A DNA stretch of 64,000 nucleotides from Nitrospirota bacterium (GTDB taxonomy: Bacteria > Nitrospirota > JACRHJ01). Position numbers and translations under genes: made by a program. Location: assembly GCA_016212105.1 (NCBI GenBank), contig JACRHJ010000015.1, forward strand, positions 62,001-126,000, in the 5' to 3' direction. The first letter of the stretch is position 1. Every line of letters begins with the position of its first letter. The notes below the pieces were generated by a model. It had not been told where the DNA came from and ran no database searches. It saw nothing but the letters and a program-made list of their open reading frames with translations. Shown one piece after another: positions 25,099 to 34,119 of this stretch.

Positions 25099-26286
25099 AT
25101 GTTACCGGATAAAGGAGGGCATTTCGGGATATACGGCGGACGTTTCGTCCCCGAAACACTGATGCCCGCTTTGCTTGAGCTTGAGAAGGCGTATGCCGCG
25201 GCGAAGAAGGATAAAAAATTCCAGGCCGAGGTCAGGTACTACAACGAGCACTTCATAGGACGCCCGACCCCGCTCTTCTTCGCGGAACGGCTTACGAAGA
25301 AGCTCGGAGGCGCGAAGGTATACCTCAAGAGGGAGGACCTCAACCACACCGGCGCGCACAAGATAAACAACGCCCTGGCCCAGGTGCTGCTCGCGCACAG
25401 GATGGGCAAGAAGCGCGTCATAGCCGAGACCGGCGCGGGCCAGCACGGTGTCGCCACCGCAACGGCCGCCGCGCTCTTCGGCATGGAGTGCCACGTCTAC
25501 ATGGGCACCGAGGACATACGCCGCCAGAAGCTGAACGTCTTCCGGATGAAGCTCCTCGGAGCGACCGTCGTGCCTGTGGACATCGGCAGCCGCACTCTCA
25601 AGGACGCGATATCCGAGGCGCTCAGGGACTGGACGACCAACGTGCGCACGACGCATTACGTCATGGGGACGGTCTTCGGGCCGCACCCGTACCCGGTGAT
25701 GGTCAGGGACTTCCAGTCGGTAATCGGGCGCGAGGCAAAGGCCCAGATAAAGAAGGCGGAGGGCAGGCTGCCGGACGTGCTCATAGCGTGCGTCGGCGGG
25801 GGCAGTAACTCGATGGGGCTGTTCTACAACTTCCTGAAGGACGCCAAGGTGAAGATGGTCGGCGTTGAGGCGGGCGGCAAGGGGATAAAGTCCGGTCAGC
25901 ATGCGGCGCGGTTCGCCGGGGGCTCGCTGGGCGTATTGCAGGGGACAAAGAGCTACCTCCTCCAGGACAGGGACGGGCAGATAGAGCTGACCCATTCGGT
26001 TTCCGCGGGTCTCGACTACGCGTCCGTCGGGCCGGAGCACTCGTTCTACCGGGACGCGGGCAGGATCGAGTACACATACGCGACGGACAAGGAGGCGATG
26101 TCGGCGTTCGACCTGCTCTCGATGTCCGAGGGGATAATACCGGCTCTCGAGTCGGCGCACGCGGTGGCGGAGGCCGTAAAGCGCGCTCCGGGTATGAAGA
26201 AATCTGATATAATGATAGTCAACCTTTCCGGGCGCGGCGACAAGGACGTTACGCAGGTGGCGGAGATGAAGGGCGTGGAGGTATAG
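25099..26286 (+). CDS. trpB: Tryptophan synthase beta subunit, TrpB1 type
   Basis: This is the classical TrpA partner. The 395-residue protein begins [20 protein letters not shown] after Met. It carries the PLP lysine in [15 protein letters not shown] (about residue 89), [20 protein letters not shown], the phosphate loop [15 protein letters not shown] and the TrpB1 [14 protein letters not shown] region that contacts TrpA. It is followed after eight bases by trpA, supporting an alpha-beta complex with indole channelling. Confidence 0.98.
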   Translation: MLPDKGGHFGIYGGRFVPETLMPALLELEKAYAAAKKDKKFQAEVRYYNEHFIGRPTPLFFAERLTKKLGGAKVYLKREDLNHTGAHKINNALAQVLLAHRMGKKRVIAETGAGQHGVATATAAALFGMECHVYMGTEDIRRQKLNVFRMKLLGATVVPVDIGSRTLKDAISEALRDWTTNVRTTHYVMGTVFGPHPYPVMVRDFQSVIGREAKAQIKKAEGRLPDVLIACVGGGSNSMGLFYNFLKDAKVKMVGVEAGGKGIKSGQHAARFAGGSLGVLQGTKSYLLQDRDGQIELTHSVSAGLDYASVGPEHSFYRDAGRIEYTYATDKEAMSAFDLLSMSEGIIPALESAHAVAEAVKRAPGMKKSDIMIVNLSGRGDKDVTQVAEMKGVEV

Positions 26287-26294
26287 GGGACGCT

Positions 26295-27104
26295 ATGTCG
26301 CGCATATCGGAGAAGTTCAGAGAGCTTAGGGGCAGGGGGGAGACCGCCCTGATACCGTATATCATGGCCGGGGACCCCGACCTGAAAACAACAGAAGAAC
26401 TCATTTTTATTATTGATAAATCGGGCGCAGACATGATAGAATTGGGCGTCCCATTCTCGGACCCGCTCGCGGACGGCCCCACGATACAGAAGGCGGCCAT
26501 CCGTGCGCTCGGTAGCGGGACGCACCTGTCCGGCGTCTTCGGGCTCGTGAAGGGCGCGAGGAAACATACAGAGATACCCATAATCCTTATGCTGTACTAC
26601 AACCTCGTGTTGAAGTACGGCGAGGAGAAGTTCGCCAGGGACGCGGCCAGGGCCGGCGTGGACGGCGTGATAATACCCGACCTGCCGCCGGACGAGGCTG
26701 CCGGGATGATGGCCGCGGCTAAGGCCTTCGGGCTGGACGTGATATTCCTGCTCGCGCCGACTTCGAGCGACGAGCGCATACGCCTGGTGGAGAGGTCTAC
26801 CGGCGGGTTCATCTATTACGTCTCGATGACCGGTGTCACGGGCAAGCAGGGCGAACTCGACAAGGGCATCGAGGCCCAGATGAAGAAGATAAGGCGTCTG
26901 TCGAAGAAACCGGTCTGCGTGGGCTTCGGCATTTCGAGCCCGGAGCAGGCGGCGAAGGTCGCATCCTGGGCCGACGGCGTCATCGTCGGCAGCGCCATAG
27001 TAAGGGTCATGGAGGGCGCGTCCGGAAGGGACGCGATGCTCAGAGGTGTCGGGAAGTTCGTAAAGGGGCTGAAGGAAGGCGTTTTATCTGTCACAGCAGG
27101 ATGA
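26295..27104 (+). CDS. trpA: Tryptophan synthase alpha subunit
   Basis: TrpA cleaves indole-3-glycerol phosphate. The 269-residue TIM barrel has the catalytic Glu in DMIELGVPFSDPLADGPTIQ (about residues 45-64), the second catalytic Asp in GVIIPDLPPDE (about residues 123-133), FIYYVSMTGVTGKQ and VGFGISSPEQA. All signature positions look intact. The HD-GYP gene starts only four bases after its stop codon. Confidence 0.98.
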   Translation: MSRISEKFRELRGRGETALIPYIMAGDPDLKTTEELIFIIDKSGADMIELGVPFSDPLADGPTIQKAAIRALGSGTHLSGVFGLVKGARKHTEIPIILMLYYNLVLKYGEEKFARDAARAGVDGVIIPDLPPDEAAGMMAAAKAFGLDVIFLLAPTSSDERIRLVERSTGGFIYYVSMTGVTGKQGELDKGIEAQMKKIRRLSKKPVCVGFGISSPEQAAKVASWADGVIVGSAIVRVMEGASGRDAMLRGVGKFVKGLKEGVLSVTAG

Positions 27105-27108
27105 TGCC

Positions 27109-28845
27109 GTGGATGACAAGATAGACCTCACACCCGGCGGTAACGGCCGGGACCTGAAGAAAGCTCTGGAGACCCAGTCCGACGAGCTTATACAGGCGCG
27201 CCTTCACGCCGGGAACCTCAAGGCCCAGGTGGACTCCCTGCGCCACAAGCTCGAGACGATAAAAGACCTGCCCTACGGGATGGAGGCCCATTACGACCTG
27301 AAGTCCCTCCTCGACCATTACCTCGAAGTCATACTCAGGATAACCGAGACGGACGCGGGCTCCATCCTCCTCGTCAGGGAAGACGAGGACGACGGCACGG
27401 GGCGGCTCGATTTCTTCTGCGCGTCCGGGCCTGGTTCGGACAAGCTGAAGGGGTGGCACATCGCGTACGGGGAGGGAATAGCGGGCCGGGTCGCGAGCAT
27501 GGGCACCGCGTATTTCTCGGACGACGCAGTAAACGACCCGAACTGGGCGCCGGAGATAAGCAGGACTATCGGGTTCGACACTAAGGACATCATGTGCGTC
27601 CCGATGAAGCACGGGGGGCGCGTCCTCGGTGTCATAGAGGTCTTGAACAAGAGAGGCTGCCCGTTCACGCGCGACGACCTCGACCTGCTCGCCTTCATAG
27701 CGGGCCACGCGGCTGTCATGGTCGAGAACGCGAGGCTACTCGCGGGCTACGAGGAGAAGGTACGCCACTACGGGACGCTGATGGACCTCGCCAACCTCCT
27801 CAACTCGACGCTCCGCCGCGAGGAGGTCAGGACGCGCGCCATCGAGGCCGCGACGAAGCTCATGGAGGCCGAGGTTGGCTCCCTCCTCCTCGTGGACGCC
27901 CAGACCGACGAGCTGTACTTCGAGGTCGCGCTCGGCGACGAGGGCACACGCAAGATGATGAAAGAGATACGGCTGAAGATCGGCCAGGGCATCGCGGGCT
28001 GGGTCGCCCAGGAGGCGAAGCCGGTAATCATAAACGACGTCCAGAACGACCCGCGCTTCTTCAAGGGCGCGGACAAGAAGACCTCGTTCGTCACGAAGAA
28101 CATGGTCTGCGTGCCGGTCATGACGAAGGGCAAGGTCGTCGGCGTCCTCCAGGCCATCAACAAGCTGGACGACAGGAAGTTCACGGAGTCCGACAGGCAG
28201 TCGTTCGAGTCGCTCGCCAACCAGGTCGCCATTGCCATAGAGAACGCGAAGCTTTACGACCAGCTCCGCCAGACCTTCCTCGACACCGCTCAGGCGCTCG
28301 CGGAGGCGATTGAAAAGCGGGACCCGTACACCGGCGGCCACACGAAGCGGGTCCTCAAGTACAGCACCATCATAGCGAAACACATGGGCCTCCCGACCCA
28401 GGAGATAGAACTCCTCGAACTGGCTGCGGTCCTGCACGACGTCGGCAAGATAGGCATAAGCGACCTCGTCCTCGGCAAGCAGGGCCCGCTGAACGACGAG
28501 GAGTATGCGACGATGAAGACCCACGCGCAGAGCGGGGCGGACATCATAAGCCACGTCCCGGCGCTCAATAATATAATACCCGGGATACGCCACCACCACG
28601 AGAGGTACGACGGCAAGGGCTACCCGCTCGGCATCAAGGGGACGGACATACCGCTCTACGCCAATATCATAGCCGTGGCCGACAGCTTCGACGCGATGAC
28701 GACGACCAGGCCGTACCGCGCCGGGCTTTCCGTGGAGTACGCGGTCTCGGAGCTGAAGCGCTGCTCCGGAAGCCAGTTCTACTCAGACGCGGTGGAGGCC
28801 TTCATCGAGGCGGTCGATTCCGGCGAGGTCAACGTAGGGGAGTAG
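27109..28845 (+). CDS. GAF-GAF-HD-GYP protein, probable c-di-GMP phosphodiesterase
   Basis: The 578-residue cytoplasmic protein has a short N-terminal coiled coil (about residues 15-50), GAF domain 1 (about 60-205), GAF domain 2 (about 225-385) and an HD-GYP domain (about 395-575). In the last, HDVGKIGISD and HHHERYDGKGYPLG carry the metal-binding and GYP residues, so hydrolysis of c-di-GMP is likely. The GAF ligands are unknown. It starts with GTG at 27109, four bases after trpA, so it should be co-transcribed with the trp genes, an odd pairing. It is also the first gene of a signalling run that continues through 33,820. Confidence 0.93.
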   Translation: MDDKIDLTPGGNGRDLKKALETQSDELIQARLHAGNLKAQVDSLRHKLETIKDLPYGMEAHYDLKSLLDHYLEVILRITETDAGSILLVREDEDDGTGRLDFFCASGPGSDKLKGWHIAYGEGIAGRVASMGTAYFSDDAVNDPNWAPEISRTIGFDTKDIMCVPMKHGGRVLGVIEVLNKRGCPFTRDDLDLLAFIAGHAAVMVENARLLAGYEEKVRHYGTLMDLANLLNSTLRREEVRTRAIEAATKLMEAEVGSLLLVDAQTDELYFEVALGDEGTRKMMKEIRLKIGQGIAGWVAQEAKPVIINDVQNDPRFFKGADKKTSFVTKNMVCVPVMTKGKVVGVLQAINKLDDRKFTESDRQSFESLANQVAIAIENAKLYDQLRQTFLDTAQALAEAIEKRDPYTGGHTKRVLKYSTIIAKHMGLPTQEIELLELAAVLHDVGKIGISDLVLGKQGPLNDEEYATMKTHAQSGADIISHVPALNNIIPGIRHHHERYDGKGYPLGIKGTDIPLYANIIAVADSFDAMTTTRPYRAGLSVEYAVSELKRCSGSQFYSDAVEAFIEAVDSGEVNVGE

Positions 28846-28938
28846 GCCGGGTAAACTGGGAATGCAGGGCCGTCCGTGTATGTTGTTATTATGGACAATG
28901 ACGCGGCCGCAAGTGGAACAACCGGAGGTACAGGGACT

Positions 28939-29592
28939 ATGGGGGCTGAGCAGAAGCTCTTCGAGAGGTACGGCAGGACGATCCCCGCGGGGACGCTGAT
29001 ATTCAGGGAGAACGAGCCGGGCCAGGACATGTATATCATCCAGGGCGGCAGCGTCAAGATAACCAAGAGGGTCAGGGACATCGAGAAGACGCTTGTCGTC
29101 CTCGACAAGGGCGAGTTCTTCGGGGAGATGTCGATCCTGAACGACAAGCCCCGCTCCGCGTCAGCATACGCGGTGGAGGACTGCGACCTCCTTGTGATAG
29201 ACCGCCGGACGTTCGAGGCGATGATAAAGGGGAACCCCGAGATAGCGCTCAGGATAATCAAGAAGCTCGCAGCCCGTCTCCAGGAGGCGGACCACCAGAT
29301 AGAAAATCTGATGATAAAGGACAACACCGGCAGGGTGGTGAACCACATAGCGAGGCTCGTGAACACCGCCGGCGGCGCCAGGGGGACGATGGTGGAATTG
29401 GGCGTTACCGAGGAGGACATAGCGAACATGGTCGGCATCCCCAGGGACCAGGTCGAGGCCATACTCGCCAAGCTCGCGAAGGCGAAGATGGTGGACCTGT
29501 CCACGGGCAGGCTGGTCGTCGCGGACGCCGAGCAGCTCGGCCGGTTCACCAGGTACCTCGACATGAAAGACAGCTTCGGGGAGTTGATGTGA
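28939..29592 (+). CDS. CRP/FNR-family transcriptional regulator
   Basis: The 217-residue protein has a cyclic-nucleotide-binding domain (about residues 10-125) with the phosphate-binding cassette FFGEMSILNDKPRSASAYA, in which the Gly-Glu and Arg-Ser pairs of cAMP binders are kept. A C-terminal winged helix follows (about 145-205), with TEEDIANMVGIPRDQVEAIL. No FNR-type cysteine cluster is present. The ATG at 28939 has GGAGG at 28924. Upstream in-frame starts at 28876 (GTG) and 28891 (ATG) would add a low-complexity Ser/Thr/Gly leader and cannot be excluded. With an adenylate cyclase and a cAMP phosphodiesterase-like gene downstream, cAMP is the probable effector (inference). Confidence 0.9.
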   Translation: MGAEQKLFERYGRTIPAGTLIFRENEPGQDMYIIQGGSVKITKRVRDIEKTLVVLDKGEFFGEMSILNDKPRSASAYAVEDCDLLVIDRRTFEAMIKGNPEIALRIIKKLAARLQEADHQIENLMIKDNTGRVVNHIARLVNTAGGARGTMVELGVTEEDIANMVGIPRDQVEAILAKLAKAKMVDLSTGRLVVADAEQLGRFTRYLDMKDSFGELM

Positions 29593-29664
29593 TTCTCCGG
29601 TTCACATGATACATGATATACAGAGTTCTACGTCAGCGGTGATTGTTTGTTCCATAAACTGTGG

Positions 29665-29685
29665 CCGCGGGCATGGCGCCCGCGG
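29665..29685. other. Perfect hairpin CCGCGGGC-N5-GCCCGCGG before the FecR gene
   Basis: An 8-bp perfect stem (29665-29672 and 29678-29685) sits 27 bases before the FecR start, inside the 120-base gap after the CRP-family gene. It has no T-run. It could be a leader structure. Confidence 0.5.
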
Positions 29686-29712
29686 TTACAACAACTCAGA
29701 AGGAGGCATTGT

Positions 29713-30969
29713 ATGAAGAGGTTGTTGTCGGTAATGTTCGTTGCATTAATGATGGCAGTGATGGTCCCGTGCGCGGCACTGGCCGCGGAGGTAGTCGGGA
29801 CCGTGGGAAAGGTGGTCGGGACAGCGACCGTAACAAGGGACGGCAGCTCCAAGGCCGAGCCAATAACGGTCGGTACCCAGCTCCTCCTCAAGGATACTAT
29901 AAACACCGGCGCGACCGGCAGGGTCCAGATGAACATGAAGGACGGCAGCCGCCTCATGCTCGGCGGCAAGTCCTCGCTTGTCATCAGGGAGTATATGGTC
30001 AAGGCCGACGAGGGTAAGCGCAAGTCCATACTCGGCCTTCTCTCCGGCAAGCTGAGGGCCATCGTCGACAAGACGTTCAAGGCCGCCGGCAGCAAGTTCG
30101 AGGTCCACACCCCGACCGCTGTCGCAGGCGTCATGGGCACCGACTTCGGCGTGGAGATACAGCCTGACGGCAAGACTCTCCAGATTACGTTCAGCGGCAT
30201 GGTCAACTTCGGCGGCACCAACGTCGGCGCGGGCCAGCAGGGTGTGGCCGGCGCCGACGGCGGCGTGACCACCAGCCAGTCCACAACGTCCGGACAGTTG
30301 ACCTTTGTGTTCGAGACATCGGCCGAGGCGGATGCCGCCAAGGCGCAGATGGAGGCCGCGATTGCAGCCGCCAAGGAAGCCGAGGAGGCAGAGAAGGCCA
30401 AGAAGGAGGCCGAGAAGGCCGAGAAGGATGCCGAGAAGGATGCCGAGAAGGCCAAGAAGGATGCCGAGAAGGCGGCAGCCGACAAGGCGGCAGCCGACAA
30501 GGCGGCAGCCGATGCCGCTGCCGCAAAGGCCGCTGCCGACAAGTTGGCCGCCGAGGCGAAGACAGAAGCCGAGCAGAAGGCGGCGGCGAAGGCCGTTGAG
30601 AAGGCGGCCGCCGACAAGGCGGCAGCCGATGCCGCTGTTCTGGCGGCAAACCAGGCCGCCGCTCAGGCGGCAGCCAACAAGGCGGCTGCCGATGCCGCCG
30701 CCGCTGCCGCCGCCAACTCGGCCGCCGCTGCCGCCGCTGCCGCCGCCGCCGCCGCCGCCAACTCGGCCTCTGCGACCCAGGGAGCTATCGATGCGCTGAC
30801 CCCTGCCTTCACCGGCGGCTCCGCGACGACGACCACGACGACCGACACCGGAACCACGACCACCACGGAGGAGGTTACCGCCGATGAGGTCGCCCCGATA
30901 CTCGACACCATTGGGAGTGGCGGCACCGGCGCGGGCGGCGGTCCGACGAACACCAGCCCGAACCAGTAG
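29713..30969 (+). CDS. Secreted FecR-domain protein with alanine-rich coiled-coil tail
   Basis: The 418-residue protein has a signal peptide (LLSVMFVALMMAVMVPCAALA, cleaved near residue 25). A FecR domain follows (about residues 30-165), recognised by GTVGKVVGTATVTRDG, LLLKDTINTGATGRVQM and HTPTAVAGVMGTDFGVE. From about residue 205 to 360 it is a Lys/Glu/Ala repeat region with many AAADK and AEKA units, predicted as a long helix or coiled coil. It ends in a Thr-rich and Gly/Pro tail. The ATG at 29713 has AGGAGG upstream; the longer frame to 29647 translates a hairpin. FecR domains beside CHASE2 cyclases are a recurrent pairing and suggest periplasmic sensing. Confidence 0.9.
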   Translation: MKRLLSVMFVALMMAVMVPCAALAAEVVGTVGKVVGTATVTRDGSSKAEPITVGTQLLLKDTINTGATGRVQMNMKDGSRLMLGGKSSLVIREYMVKADEGKRKSILGLLSGKLRAIVDKTFKAAGSKFEVHTPTAVAGVMGTDFGVEIQPDGKTLQITFSGMVNFGGTNVGAGQQGVAGADGGVTTSQSTTSGQLTFVFETSAEADAAKAQMEAAIAAAKEAEEAEKAKKEAEKAEKDAEKDAEKAKKDAEKAAADKAAADKAAADAAAAKAAADKLAAEAKTEAEQKAAAKAVEKAAADKAAADAAVLAANQAAAQAAANKAAADAAAAAAANSAAAAAAAAAAAAANSASATQGAIDALTPAFTGGSATTTTTTDTGTTTTTEEVTADEVAPILDTIGSGGTGAGGGPTNTSPNQ

Positions 30970-30988
30970 ACATAGAGGGTAGAACGGG

Positions 30989-33022
30989 ATGAGAAAATTC
31001 TCGTGGATGTCCAGCATAAAGCTGGTCGGGTTTGTCATATCCGTCGTGGTGGCGTTTATCTTCATCGCGCTGTATGCCAAAGGTCCGGCCATCATGGAGA
31101 TCCTCGAGGGTAAATCACTCGACATGAGGTTCCGGCTGCGCGGGGGGAGACCCCCCGCGCAGCCGGTAACCATCGTCACTATTGACGAAAAAAGCCTGGC
31201 CGAACTCGGCCGATGGCCATGGTCCAGGGCCAGGATGGCCGAGCTGGTGGACGCGCTTAAGTCCGGCGGGGCGAAGGTCGTCGCCTTCGATGTCATGTTC
31301 CCGCATGCGGAGGTCGGGCTCACCGAAGAGCAGGCCGCTTTTCTCGGGCAGGCGTCGGCCGACGACCCGGTACTCGTTGACTTTGTCACCGGTTCGATAA
31401 GCGGCGACCACCAGTTCAAGGACTCGCTGTCTTCCTTCGGGACCGGAGTCCTCGCGCTTGCCCTGTCCGTGCCGGTGACGGGCAAGTCCGCCGCGGTCAT
31501 CGGCGAGCATTCCGCCTGCATAGAAAAGTCGGCCTTCATGCTGATGCGAGGCGACGAGGACGCATCGGTTTACCTCACAGCGACAAGCTCGGAGCCGCCG
31601 ATAGAAGAACTCTGCGACGTATCGTCGGCAGGGCATATCTACGCCTACCTCGACCGGGACGGGACCATCCGCTGGCAGGCGCTCGCAATAAAGTACAAGG
31701 ACAGGTACTATCCAAGCCTGGGTCTCGAGACGGCGAGGCTGTACCTGGACATCCCGCGCGAGGCCATGAGGCTCGACTTCATGGACGGGGTCGCGTTGGG
31801 CGATATAAGCATACCCACCGACGAACACGGGCTGATGCTTATCGACTACTGCGGGAAGGACCGCACCTTCCCGTACTACTCGTTTTCCGATGTCCTGGCC
31901 GGCAAGACCCCCCCCGGCGCATTCAAGGACAAGATAGTCCTGGTCGGCGCGTCCGCGCTCGGCATCTATGACCTCCGCGTCACACCTTTCGCGGCCAACA
32001 TGCCCGGTGTGGAGACGCACGCGAACGTCATAGACAACATACTGAACAGGCATTTCTTGTCCCGCAGGGAGACGTCCAAGCTTGTCACTCTCCTTACCAT
32101 ACTGGGCGTCTGCCTTTTACTCGGCATTGTCATGCCGAGGCTTGGGCCGCTCTCGGGCGCGGTGGTGACGCTCGCTGTGCTCCTGACAGGGTGGGCGGTC
32201 AACTACTACGCCTTTGCATACCAGGGCATGTGGCTTGACCTGACATACTCGACGTTTTCCGTGGTTTTCGTCTATACCGGCATCACTACGTACAGGTTCC
32301 TCGCGGAGGAGAACAAGGCAAGGAGCATCAAGAAGATATTTTCCAGCTACGTCACGCCCAAGATGGTCGACCAGCTCGCGAAGAACCCTGACCTCGCAAA
32401 GCTCGGAGGCGAGCGCAAGGAGATGACCGTCATGTTCTCGGACGTCCGGGGCTTCACGACGTTCTCCGAGAGCCGCCAGCCCGAAGAGGTCGTCGCGCGC
32501 CTGAACGAGTACATGACCGCGATGACCGACGTCATCTTCAAGTGGGACGGCACGGTGGACAAGTTCGTCGGCGACGAGATCATGGCGTTCTGGGGCGCGC
32601 CCCTCCCGCAGGAGGACCACGTGGAACGCGCCGTGCTCTGCGCGGTGGACATGGTCACCCGCCTGAAGGACATGCAGGCGAAATGGGCCGCCGAGGGCAA
32701 GGCCATACTCGACATGGGCATCGGCATAAACACCGGCGAGATGGTCGTCGGCAACATGGGCGCCGAGGGCAAGAAGATGGACTACACGGTCATCGGCGAC
32801 AACGTCAACCTCGGCGCGCGCGTCGAGACGCTGACGAGGAACTACGAGTCGCATGTGATCATCTCCGAGTTTACCTATGCGAAGCTCATGGAGCGCGCGA
32901 AGGTCAGGAATAACCTGCTGGATAAAATAATTATAAAGGAACTCGACAGCGTCAAGGTCAAGGGCAAGGAGAGGCCGGTAACGATATACAGGGTCAGCGG
33001 GAAGAACTGGGAGCAGGAATAA
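30989..33022 (+). CDS. CHASE2-domain adenylate/guanylate cyclase (class III)
   Basis: The 677-residue membrane protein has one N-terminal helix (about residues 9-30), a periplasmic CHASE2 sensor (about 35-355), a cluster of three helices (about 360-435) and a cytoplasmic class III cyclase domain (about 470-640). Both metal-binding Asp residues are present (MFSDVRGFTTF and KFVGDEIMAFWGAP). The C-terminal DYTVIGDNVNLGARVE keeps the transition-state Asn and Arg. Sequence around DYTV suits ATP as substrate, though GTP cannot be excluded by eye. It starts 20 bases after the FecR gene, so the two are probably one transcript and possibly one signalling unit. Confidence 0.94.
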   Translation: MRKFSWMSSIKLVGFVISVVVAFIFIALYAKGPAIMEILEGKSLDMRFRLRGGRPPAQPVTIVTIDEKSLAELGRWPWSRARMAELVDALKSGGAKVVAFDVMFPHAEVGLTEEQAAFLGQASADDPVLVDFVTGSISGDHQFKDSLSSFGTGVLALALSVPVTGKSAAVIGEHSACIEKSAFMLMRGDEDASVYLTATSSEPPIEELCDVSSAGHIYAYLDRDGTIRWQALAIKYKDRYYPSLGLETARLYLDIPREAMRLDFMDGVALGDISIPTDEHGLMLIDYCGKDRTFPYYSFSDVLAGKTPPGAFKDKIVLVGASALGIYDLRVTPFAANMPGVETHANVIDNILNRHFLSRRETSKLVTLLTILGVCLLLGIVMPRLGPLSGAVVTLAVLLTGWAVNYYAFAYQGMWLDLTYSTFSVVFVYTGITTYRFLAEENKARSIKKIFSSYVTPKMVDQLAKNPDLAKLGGERKEMTVMFSDVRGFTTFSESRQPEEVVARLNEYMTAMTDVIFKWDGTVDKFVGDEIMAFWGAPLPQEDHVERAVLCAVDMVTRLKDMQAKWAAEGKAILDMGIGINTGEMVVGNMGAEGKKMDYTVIGDNVNLGARVETLTRNYESHVIISEFTYAKLMERAKVRNNLLDKIIIKELDSVKVKGKERPVTIYRVSGKNWEQE

Positions 33023-33049
33023 ACTCGCCAACTTCATAACGGGGGGATA

Positions 33050-33820
33050 ATGAAGATCAGGGTACTGGGTGGCTTTGGTTCCGAGCAGTCGTGCTGTCAC
33101 CTCACAGGATTTCTGCTGAACGACTGCGTGATGCTGGACGCGGGGACTATATCATCCGCGCTGACGATACCGGAACTCCTCAGGATAACCCATGTCCTGC
33201 TTACCCATGCGCACCTGGACCACACAAACGCGGTCCCGTTCATGGCGGACAACATAGTCGGCATGAACAAGAAGCCGGTAGAGATAGCCGCCATAGCCGA
33301 GGTGCTCGACACAGTCAAAGAGCATATCATGAACGACAAGGTCTGGCCGGACTTCACAAAGATACCCAACCCCAAGGCGCCCACGCTCAAGTACAGGAAC
33401 CTGACCGCGGGCCGCGAGACACCTCTCGGCGGAGGTCTCAGGTTCAAGCCCATCAAGGTCAACCACACCGTCCCCACGACCGGCTTCATTATCAGCGAGG
33501 ACGAGAACGCGGTACTCTACAGCGGAGACACGAAGGCGACAGACGCCATATGGAAGGCCGGCCTTAGGCTCGGGGACAAGCTGAAGGCGGTGTTCATCGA
33601 GACGTCGTTCCCCAACCGCATGCAGTTCATCGCGGACATAAGCGGCCACCTGACGCCGCAGTCGCTCGGCGAGGAGCTGAAGAAGCTGAAGGGCTACGAA
33701 GGCCCTGTCTACGTGTACCACGTGAAGAGCCAGTACCTCCTCGACATCGAGCGCGAGATAGACGCGCTCGGCCGCAAGGACGTGATAGTCGTGAGAGACG
33801 GGATGGAGTGGGAGATATAA
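33050..33820 (+). CDS. Metallo-beta-lactamase-fold hydrolase resembling class II cAMP phosphodiesterase
   Basis: The 256-residue cytoplasmic protein has the metal-binding motif LLTHAHLDHTNAVPF (about residues 47-61). Further ligands appear in FKPIKVNHTVPTTGF (His about 138) and YSGDT (Asp about 157). The early GGFGSEQSCCHLTGFLLND and LDAGT segments are typical of PDE class II (yeast PDE1/CpdP) relatives, which hydrolyse cAMP. There is no signal peptide. It follows the cyclase by 27 bases. Synthesis and breakdown genes side by side support a role in cAMP turnover, but general MBL hydrolases can look alike, so the substrate is inference. Confidence 0.8.
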   Translation: MKIRVLGGFGSEQSCCHLTGFLLNDCVMLDAGTISSALTIPELLRITHVLLTHAHLDHTNAVPFMADNIVGMNKKPVEIAAIAEVLDTVKEHIMNDKVWPDFTKIPNPKAPTLKYRNLTAGRETPLGGGLRFKPIKVNHTVPTTGFIISEDENAVLYSGDTKATDAIWKAGLRLGDKLKAVFIETSFPNRMQFIADISGHLTPQSLGEELKKLKGYEGPVYVYHVKSQYLLDIEREIDALGRKDVIVVRDGMEWEI

Positions 33821-33830
33821 TGCAATTCCG

Positions 33831-33981
33831 GCTATTAGACCGGCAACAAAATTGGCAAACTTCCTGGGCCCCGTGTCAAGCACGGGGCGACGAACAAGCA
33901 TACGTCATTCCCGCGAAAGCGGGAATCCAGTGACTTTTCTTGGTCTGCATGGTTTGCATATAATGCTGCCAGATTAATATC
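33831..33981 (+). mobile_element. MITE-like composite element, copy A
   Basis: About 150 bases bounded by imperfect inverted ends: GCTATTAGACCGGCAACAAA on the left, and AATGCTGCCAGATTAATATC on the right in opposite sense. Inside are the CCCCGTGTCAAGCACGGGG hairpin (about 33,869-33,889), CGACGAACAAGC, and the TTCCCGCGAA/AGCGGGAA hairpin (33904-33930). It encodes nothing. Other copies: 34,701; 41,489; 53,133 (reverse); and 21,659 (left half only). Confidence 0.7.
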
Positions 33982-33993
33982 CAGCGCGGACCG

Positions 33994-34025
33994 GCCCTTC
34001 CTGGCATGTCAGGAAGGGCTTTTTG
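33994..34025 (+). terminator. Intrinsic terminator downstream of the signalling cassette
   Basis: A perfect 10-bp stem GCCCTTCCTG / CAGGAAGGGC (33994-34003 and 34010-34019), six-base loop, is followed by TTTTT. The element above lies between it and the phosphodiesterase-like gene. Confidence 0.88.
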
Positions 34026-34061
34026 TTTATCGTTAATTTTAATTAATGATTTCGATTCAGG

Positions 34062-34089
34062 TTGCGCCGGCAATTCCGCATGGTATAAT
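34062..34089 (+). promoter_or_regulatory. Extended -10 promoter TTGCGC-16-TATAAT
   Basis: TTGCGC (34062-34067) and a perfect TATAAT (34084-34089) preceded by TGG (extended -10). It lies 30 bases before the start of the small lipoprotein gene. Confidence 0.75.
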
Positions 34090-34119
34090 CTTTACATCTA
34101 TAACCACAAGGAGGTCATG

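Noticed and set aside
29746-31539. 597-codon leftward frame opposite the FecR gene and the start of the cyclase gene
   Set aside because: It is the antisense of a high-GC, alanine-rich coding region; the product is low-complexity Gly/Arg/Leu with no domain, and both sense genes are clear families.
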